Source: an uncultured Porphyromonadaceae bacterium (GTDB taxonomy: Bacteria > Bacteroidota > Bacteroidia > Bacteroidales > Muribaculaceae). From it: a stretch of 9,534 bases of DNA. The notes beneath the pieces were generated by a model that worked only from the letters and a program-made list of their open reading frames with translations, did not search any database and had not been told where the DNA came from. Positions 5,340-9,534 of the stretch are shown here, piece after piece. The translations under genes were made by a program, and so were the position numbers. Every line of letters starts with the position of its first letter. The first letter of the stretch is position 1. The stretch spans positions 1-9,534 of the forward strand of contig CAMWLX010000103.1 of assembly GCA_947175225.1 (NCBI GenBank), read 5' to 3'.

Positions 5340-7802
5340 TTAGTCGAAGATTCCTTCTACAGATTCAGCTTGGACTTCCTCTCCGCCGCCGGTCCATACT
5401 TCTCCGCCGCATGCGTCAAACGATGCTGGGAATTCGAACTTAGCTTCTTGACTGTAGGGAAGAGTCTTGTCGGCATATACCTTTTGCATATAAAGCCCGT
5501 AGACGGGGAGAGCAGCGCGTGCGCCTTGTCCGAGAGCCATCGTATTGAAGTGGATGTAGCGTTCGTCGCCGCCTACCCATACTCCTGTCACAAGGTCGGG
5601 GGTGAAGCCCATAAACCAGCTGTCGGAGTTGGAGTTTGTCGTACCTGTCTTGCCTCCCATCTGAGCCGAGATTCCATAGCGACTCCGCAGGCTTGCGCCT
5701 GTACCACTTTCCACTACGCTCATCAGCATTGATAGGATCTTCCAATAAGATTGCTCATTGGTCACTTCTGTGCGGTGAGGGGTGGCATTGTAGATAAGAT
5801 TGCCTTGGTTATCCTCTATTCGGGTGACAAAAACCGGATCTGTGCGGATGCCTTTATTAGCAAATGTAGTGTAAGCTCCTACCATATCGCGCACCGGGAC
5901 ATCAACCGTACCGAGACAAAGTGGCATATAGGCTTCGATATGGCCTGTTAGGCCGAATACCCTCATCTTATTTGCGAGGTTGATTGGCTTCAGCTCATTC
6001 ACTAAGCGAGCTGAGATCCAGTTGTTAGAGTTTGTGAGGGCCCAATGGAGTGTCACCATTTCTCCTACGTGTCCGCCACCGCTATTTCGTGGACTCCAAC
6101 CGTTGAATGTAGGCTGGGTGTTGAGGAAACGCGAGCAGGGTGTGAAGTCTTGCTCCATAGCAAGGGTATATAAGAAAGGCTTCGCTGTAGAACCGATTTG
6201 TCTCTTGCCTCGGCTTACCATATCATATTGGAACCACTGGAAATCCGGACCTCCTACGTATGCTTTCACATTGCCGTTATGAGGATCCATGCTCATCACG
6301 CCTGTACGTAGAATCGACTTCATATATAGCAACGAATCTCTTGGAGTCATTGTCGTTGACTTGCTGCCCGGAACAGTCTTTCCATTTTCATCCTTGACGT
6401 AGGCAAACACCTCCATTTCTACCGGAGTATTGAATGCTGCATCGATTTCCTCCTGCGAGTGTCCTGCGAGTTTCATCACTCTGTAGCGTTCACTTTGGCG
6501 GATTGCATTTCTTATGAGTTGTTCAACACCCTTAGTAGAGAGCTCATCCTGGTTAGTAGTATAAGGACCATTCTTCAGGCCTTTCTTTTCTTGGAAGAAA
6601 GCTGGCTGCAACGTCTCACCGAGGTGCTTCCTTACTGCCTCTTCAGCATATTCTTGCATACGGAGATCGATTGTGGAATAAATTTTCAATCCATCTGTAT
6701 ACAGGTTATAATATGAACCATCCGGTTTTGGGTTTTTCTCGATCCAACCATATAGCGGATTCTCTTCCCATTGGGTGGAATCAGTGTTATAGTTACCCAT
6801 TGCGATGTCATATGCCATCTTATTGGAATACTTTGACCGGTCAGGACGTTCCGGTTTCTTGGCAGTCATAAGGCGTCTGATCTCTTCGCGTAGATAGGGC
6901 GCAGTTCCTACCTTGTGGTCTACTTTATGATAGTCGAGTCCGAGGGGAAGATTCTTGAGGGAATCACATTCCTCTTTTGTGATCTTGCCGTCTTTCTGCA
7001 TTTGTTCGAGCACCACGTTGCGGCGGTTGAGTGTGCGCTCCCCATGGCGAAGAGGATTGTAGTAGCTTGGATTCTTAAGCATCCCTACAAGCATAGCGGC
7101 TTCTTCACACTTAAGATCGCCGGGTTCCTTGCCGAAATATACATTAGCTGCTGTTTTGATACCGACGGCATTATTAAGGAAGTCAAAGCGGTTGAGATAC
7201 ATGTTAAGAATCTCATCTTTAGTATAGAATCTTTCAAGCTTCAAGGCGATCATCCATTCTATAGGCTTTTGCATAGCACGCTTCAGCATATTTGCACTTG
7301 GCTGTGAATACAGCTGCTTAGCGAGCTGCTGAGTGATGGTAGATGCGCCCCCGCTCGACTTGTCGCCCATCATGATGGTCTTGACCATAGTGCGCCCGAG
7401 AGCCATGAAATCGATGCCGGAATGCGACTCGAAGCGAACGTCTTCGGTGGCAATAAGGGCATCGATCACATAAGGCGAAAGAGCGTCATAATCGGTATAT
7501 ACGCGGTTGCCGGCACCGGCGAAATATCGTCCCAGCTCCGTATTGCCATCTGATGCGTATACTACGCTTGCCAGTTTGTCGTGAGGATCTTCAAGTTCTT
7601 CGATAGGAGGCATATAACCAATGACTCCGTTGTAGACCAGGAGCATGAAGATTGCTATGCATCCTCCTAAAGCGAGAAAAGCAATCCACATCCATTTGAT
7701 GACAATGCTTGCCCGAATTTTGGAAACGGGTTTTTTCTCTTCTGTCATCAAAAGTATGTCGTCGTCCGTCTGATTCTTTTTGCGTCTTTTGAATATGTTC
7801 AT
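5340..7802 (-). CDS. mrcA: Bifunctional penicillin-binding protein 1A (transglycosylase/transpeptidase)
   Basis: This 820-residue class A PBP polymerises lipid II into glycan strands and cross-links the peptides in the periplasm. A basic cytosolic N-terminus (KRRKK at 5-9) precedes one membrane anchor (about 33-57). The GT51 domain (about 80-265) has ATEDVRFESHSGID (118-131, catalytic E120), GGASTITQQLAKQL (151-164) and the KPIEWMIALKLE...LNMYLN block (179-204). The transpeptidase domain (about 498-770) has the active-site STAK tetrad (S538 to K541), SNN (592-594) and KTGTT (718-722), so all three penicillin-binding motifs are intact. The length and the long linker region (about 300-495) fit Bacteroidota PBP1A proteins. 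The start at 7802 is the first ATG after a consensus promoter at 7829-7859. The gene heads a probable two-gene transcript with the carboxyltransferase. Confidence 0.96.
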   Translation of the reverse strand: MNIFKRRKKNQTDDDILLMTEEKKPVSKIRASIVIKWMWIAFLALGGCIAIFMLLVYNGVIGYMPPIEELEDPHDKLASVVYASDGNTELGRYFAGAGNRVYTDYDALSPYVIDALIATEDVRFESHSGIDFMALGRTMVKTIMMGDKSSGGASTITQQLAKQLYSQPSANMLKRAMQKPIEWMIALKLERFYTKDEILNMYLNRFDFLNNAVGIKTAANVYFGKEPGDLKCEEAAMLVGMLKNPSYYNPLRHGERTLNRRNVVLEQMQKDGKITKEECDSLKNLPLGLDYHKVDHKVGTAPYLREEIRRLMTAKKPERPDRSKYSNKMAYDIAMGNYNTDSTQWEENPLYGWIEKNPKPDGSYYNLYTDGLKIYSTIDLRMQEYAEEAVRKHLGETLQPAFFQEKKGLKNGPYTTNQDELSTKGVEQLIRNAIRQSERYRVMKLAGHSQEEIDAAFNTPVEMEVFAYVKDENGKTVPGSKSTTMTPRDSLLYMKSILRTGVMSMDPHNGNVKAYVGGPDFQWFQYDMVSRGKRQIGSTAKPFLYTLAMEQDFTPCSRFLNTQPTFNGWSPRNSGGGHVGEMVTLHWALTNSNNWISARLVNELKPINLANKMRVFGLTGHIEAYMPLCLGTVDVPVRDMVGAYTTFANKGIRTDPVFVTRIEDNQGNLIYNATPHRTEVTNEQSYWKILSMLMSVVESGTGASLRSRYGISAQMGGKTGTTNSNSDSWFMGFTPDLVTGVWVGGDERYIHFNTMALGQGARAALPVYGLYMQKVYADKTLPYSQEAKFEFPASFDACGGEVWTGGGEEVQAESVEGIFD

Positions 7803-7828
7803 GTGCGATACACTTCTGTTTTAATCTG

Positions 7829-7859
7829 CAAATTTAATGAAATTTATTGATATTGCAAT
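7829..7859 (-). promoter_or_regulatory. mrcA promoter, Bacteroidota type
   Basis: On the minus strand TAAATTTG (7836-7829) is a perfect TAnnTTTG -7 element. A -33-like ATTG (7859-7856) sits 19 nt upstream, one base off TTTG. The G of the -7 element is 26 nt before the mrcA start codon. The perfect palindrome TATTGCAATA (7851-7860) covers the -33 position. Confidence 0.75.
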
Positions 7860-7970
7860 AAAATATTGGATATTTAACTATTTTAGTAATCATCAAAAAA
7901 TAACTTGGCGAAAAAATCCCTGTTCTCTTCGGCATCCATTCCAAAGTTTGATTTTTTTTGCTCATTGGGT

Positions 7971-8001
7971 TTTGAAAATTGGATGAGAATGATTAAATTT
8001 G
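7971..8001 (+). promoter_or_regulatory. Promoter of the Fur-family gene, almost touching the start codon
   Basis: TTTG (7971-7974), a 19-nt spacer and TAAATTTG (7994-8001) fit the Bacteroidota consensus exactly. Only four bases separate the -7 element from the ATG at 8006. If transcription starts at the usual distance, the first base of the mRNA lies at or within a few bases of the start codon, which predicts a leaderless or nearly leaderless mRNA. Confidence 0.75.
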
Positions 8002-8034
8002 CATTATGAGTAATGAATTTGACAATGATTCTAT
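7984..8034 (+). promoter_or_regulatory. Two Fur-box-like elements around the start of the Fur-family gene
   Basis: TGAGAATGATTAAAT (7984-7998) and TGACAATGATTCTAT (8020-8034) each match 11 of 15 positions of the 7-1-7 Fur box TGATAATGATTATCA and share TGA-x-AATGATT with each other. The first overlaps the -7 element; the second lies in codons 5-10. This arrangement would suit autorepression. The second copy is constrained by coding and the region is AT-rich, so chance is possible. Confidence 0.4.
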
Positions 8035-8455
8035 AGTCGATAAATTTACGCATTTCCTTACAAATGGGAAATTTCGTAAGACACCGGAGCGGTATGCAAT
8101 ATTGCGAAAGGCAATCGAGTTGCATTCTCATTTTGATGTGGATGCGCTGCATATGGCAATAGAACGGGATAGCTACCATGTAAGCCGTGCTACTGTATAT
8201 AATACCGTAGAGCTTCTTGAGGACGCAGGAATACTTAGCAAAAATGTGTTTGGGCAAAATCCGGCTATGTATGAGGTGAACCACGACAATCATATCCATC
8301 TTGTATGCAAAAGATGTGGGAAGATCAGGGAGATCGAGAATTCACATATTGCCGGACATGTCATGCAGCTTCATACAGAAGACTTCACAGCTGATAGTTT
8401 CGCAATAACGATCTATGGACTATGTGGGGAATGCTGTCCGAAAGATAAAGGATAA
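8006..8455 (+). CDS. Fur-family metal-dependent transcriptional repressor (subgroup unassigned)
   Basis: This 149-residue protein is a cytosolic DNA-binding regulator. The N-terminal winged helix (to about 88) has TPERYAILRKAI (26-37) and the recognition segment VSRATVYNTVELLEDAGIL (59-77). The C-terminal dimerisation half has both structural zinc pairs, CKRC (101-104) and CGEC (140-143). By motif alignment the regulatory site is H42, E90, H96, H98 and E109, equivalent to PerR H37/D85/H91/H93/D104 and the H33/E81/H90/E101 site of E. coli Fur. The ligands of the other Fur site (H87, D89, E108, H125) are replaced by N95, I97, A116 and F132. Glutamates where PerR has aspartates argue against a peroxide sensor, but Fur, Zur and PerR roles cannot be separated from sequence alone. 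The length is normal. It has its own promoter and is followed after 48 nt by the DUF1015 gene. Confidence 0.9.
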   Translation: MSNEFDNDSIVDKFTHFLTNGKFRKTPERYAILRKAIELHSHFDVDALHMAIERDSYHVSRATVYNTVELLEDAGILSKNVFGQNPAMYEVNHDNHIHLVCKRCGKIREIENSHIAGHVMQLHTEDFTADSFAITIYGLCGECCPKDKG

Positions 8456-8503
8456 ATCTGAGATATTAAACAATATGATTGATAACTTAAAATACTTAAT
8501 ATC

Positions 8504-9534
8504 ATGGCTAAAGTAAAACCATTCAAGGGAATCCGCCCCCCTCGCCATTTAGTGGAGGAAGTGGCATCGCGTCCGTATGACGTGCTTAATTCAGAAGAGG
8601 CCCGCAAGGAGGCTGAAGGGAATGAAAAATCCCTCTATCACATCATTAAGCCTGAGATCGATTTCGAACCCGGATTCGACGAACACCATCCTGACGTCTA
8701 CGACAAGGCTGTCGAGAACTTTATGAATTTTCAGGAAAAGGGATGGCTGGTGCAAGATGAAAAGGAAAATTACTACATCTATGCTCAGACTATGGATGGA
8801 AGGACTCAGTATGGTTTCGTGGTCGGAGCTTGGGTTGACGACTATATGAGCGGTCGGATTAAGAAGCATGAGCTTACTCGTCGCGACAAAGAAGAAGACA
8901 GAATGAAACATGTGCGCTGTAACAATGCAAATATCGAGCCTGTATTCTTTGCATTTCCTGACAATGAATTGCTGGAACAAATCATTCAAGATGTGACGAA
9001 AAAAGAGCCTGAATATAACTTTGTGGCATCCGACGGTTTCGGTCATACTTTCTGGGTAATAGACGATGATGCTACGATAGAGACTATCACCAAAGAGTTT
9101 GAAAAGATTCCATCTCTGTACATTGCTGACGGACATCATCGCAGTGCCGCAGCGGCTCTCGTTGGGAATGAGAAAGCGCAGAATAATCCGGATCATAAGG
9201 GTGATGAGGAATACAACTATTTTATGGCAGTTGCTTTCCCTGCATCCCATCTCCGTATCATTGACTACAACCGCGTAGTGAAAGATCTCAATGGATTGAG
9301 TGAAGAGGAATTCCTTTCAAAGATAGCTGAAAACTTCTTTATAGAGGATAAGGGAACGGAGGTATATCATCCTAAGGGTCTCCATAATTTTGCTCTTTAT
9401 GTAGGCGGAAAGTGGTATTCACTGACAGCCAAGGAAGGTACATATGACGATAATGATCCTATCGGTGTGCTTGATGTGACTGTTTCTTCAAATCTGATTT
9501 TGCGCGATATCCTTGGTATCAACGACCTTCGTAG
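8504..9534 (+). CDS. DUF1015 family protein, C-terminus beyond the right edge
   Basis: 343 codons from the ATG at 8504 remain open to the window end. Relatives have roughly 410-420 residues, so about 70 are missing. Family marks: FKGIRP (7-12) followed by RPYDVL (23-28), KKHELTRRDKEEDR (120-133), NIEPVFF (143-149), the signature IADGHHRSAAAA (207-218) and LDVTVSSNLILRDILGI (323-339). No signal peptide or membrane segment is present, so it is probably cytosolic. The molecular function is not established. The ADGHHRxxA loop resembles the GxxR motif of the ParB/sulfiredoxin fold, which also occurs in free-serine kinases (SerK, SbnI). From memory, DUF1015 genes in Bacteroidota often lie beside serC/serA, but those genes are not visible here. 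A role in serine metabolism is therefore only a hypothesis. Co-transcription with the Fur-family gene is likely, since the 48-nt gap has no promoter or terminator. Confidence 0.9.
   Translation, partial: MAKVKPFKGIRPPRHLVEEVASRPYDVLNSEEARKEAEGNEKSLYHIIKPEIDFEPGFDEHHPDVYDKAVENFMNFQEKGWLVQDEKENYYIYAQTMDGRTQYGFVVGAWVDDYMSGRIKKHELTRRDKEEDRMKHVRCNNANIEPVFFAFPDNELLEQIIQDVTKKEPEYNFVASDGFGHTFWVIDDDATIETITKEFEKIPSLYIADGHHRSAAAALVGNEKAQNNPDHKGDEEYNYFMAVAFPASHLRIIDYNRVVKDLNGLSEEEFLSKIAENFFIEDKGTEVYHPKGLHNFALYVGGKWYSLTAKEGTYDDNDPIGVLDVTVSSNLILRDILGINDLR

Noticed and set aside
6915..7307. 130-codon plus-strand open frame opposite the PBP1A GT51 domain
   Set aside because: It is a shadow of a strongly conserved region; no start signal or homology is recognisable.
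7883..7939. 18-codon minus-strand ORF starting MDAEENRD, in the divergent intergenic region
   Set aside because: It has no promoter of its own at a sensible distance, no ribosome signal and no recognisable family; chance expectation for so short a frame is high.
7883..8299. 138-codon minus-strand open frame opposite the Fur-family gene
   Set aside because: It is antisense to a clear Fur-family gene, has low-complexity Ile/Phe/Leu composition and no family resemblance.
8591..9250. 219-codon minus-strand open frame opposite the DUF1015 gene
   Set aside because: The plus-strand DUF1015 frame has conserved motifs throughout; the antisense frame shows none and is a mirror of its codon usage.
1..9534. 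Mobile elements, CRISPR arrays, tRNA/rRNA genes, toxin-antitoxin or defence modules
   Set aside because: I looked for transposase motifs, terminal inverted repeats, regularly spaced repeats and tRNA-like ends on both strands and saw none; every long frame is explained by a housekeeping family.

Overview
The window looks like a core-genome stretch from a Bacteroidota bacterium, most likely order Bacteroidales. Three promoters match the Bacteroidota sigma-factor consensus (TTTG, 19-20 nt, TAnnTTTG). No start codon is preceded by a convincing Shine-Dalgarno sequence. The proteins resemble Bacteroidales housekeeping families: a cysteine-free type B L31, a PBP1A with the Bacteroidota layout, and an OadA/PycB-type carboxyltransferase. 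Family and genus cannot be fixed from sequence reading alone; a gut Bacteroidales such as a Muribaculaceae member is a guess.

Layout. Bases 1-7802 hold five minus-strand genes. In order of transcription they are: a bifunctional PBP1A (mrcA, 7802-5340), a biotin-dependent carboxyltransferase (oadA/pycB type, 5289-3409), an AspT-type transporter with two central RCK_C domains (3291-1597), ribosomal protein bL31 type B (rpmE2, 1447-1193) and tRNA(Ile)-lysidine synthase (tilS, 1082 to beyond the left edge). From 8006 two plus-strand genes follow: a Fur-family metalloregulator (8006-8455) and a DUF1015 protein (8504 to beyond the right edge). The 203-nt gap 7803-8005 is a divergent promoter region whose two -7 elements share an identical 12-mer.

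How the genes relate. mrcA and oadA are 50 nt apart with no terminator between them and are probably co-transcribed. The Fur-family gene and the DUF1015 gene are 48 nt apart with no promoter visible between them and are probably one transcript. rpmE2 has its own strong promoter, a 5' leader with a stable hairpin and a good intrinsic terminator. The remaining neighbours look like ordinary chromosomal juxtaposition: cell-wall synthesis, C3/C4 carboxylation metabolism, transport, translation and tRNA modification.

No mobile element, CRISPR array, tRNA, rRNA, defence or phage module was seen, and I found no clear undescribed multi-gene system. The points most worth checking are the Fur-family gene (promoter almost touching its start codon, repeated Fur-box-like elements, one metal site lost), a roughly 30-residue charged and amphipathic insertion in the carboxyltransferase barrel, the rpmE2 leader hairpin, and the DUF1015 protein of unknown function.
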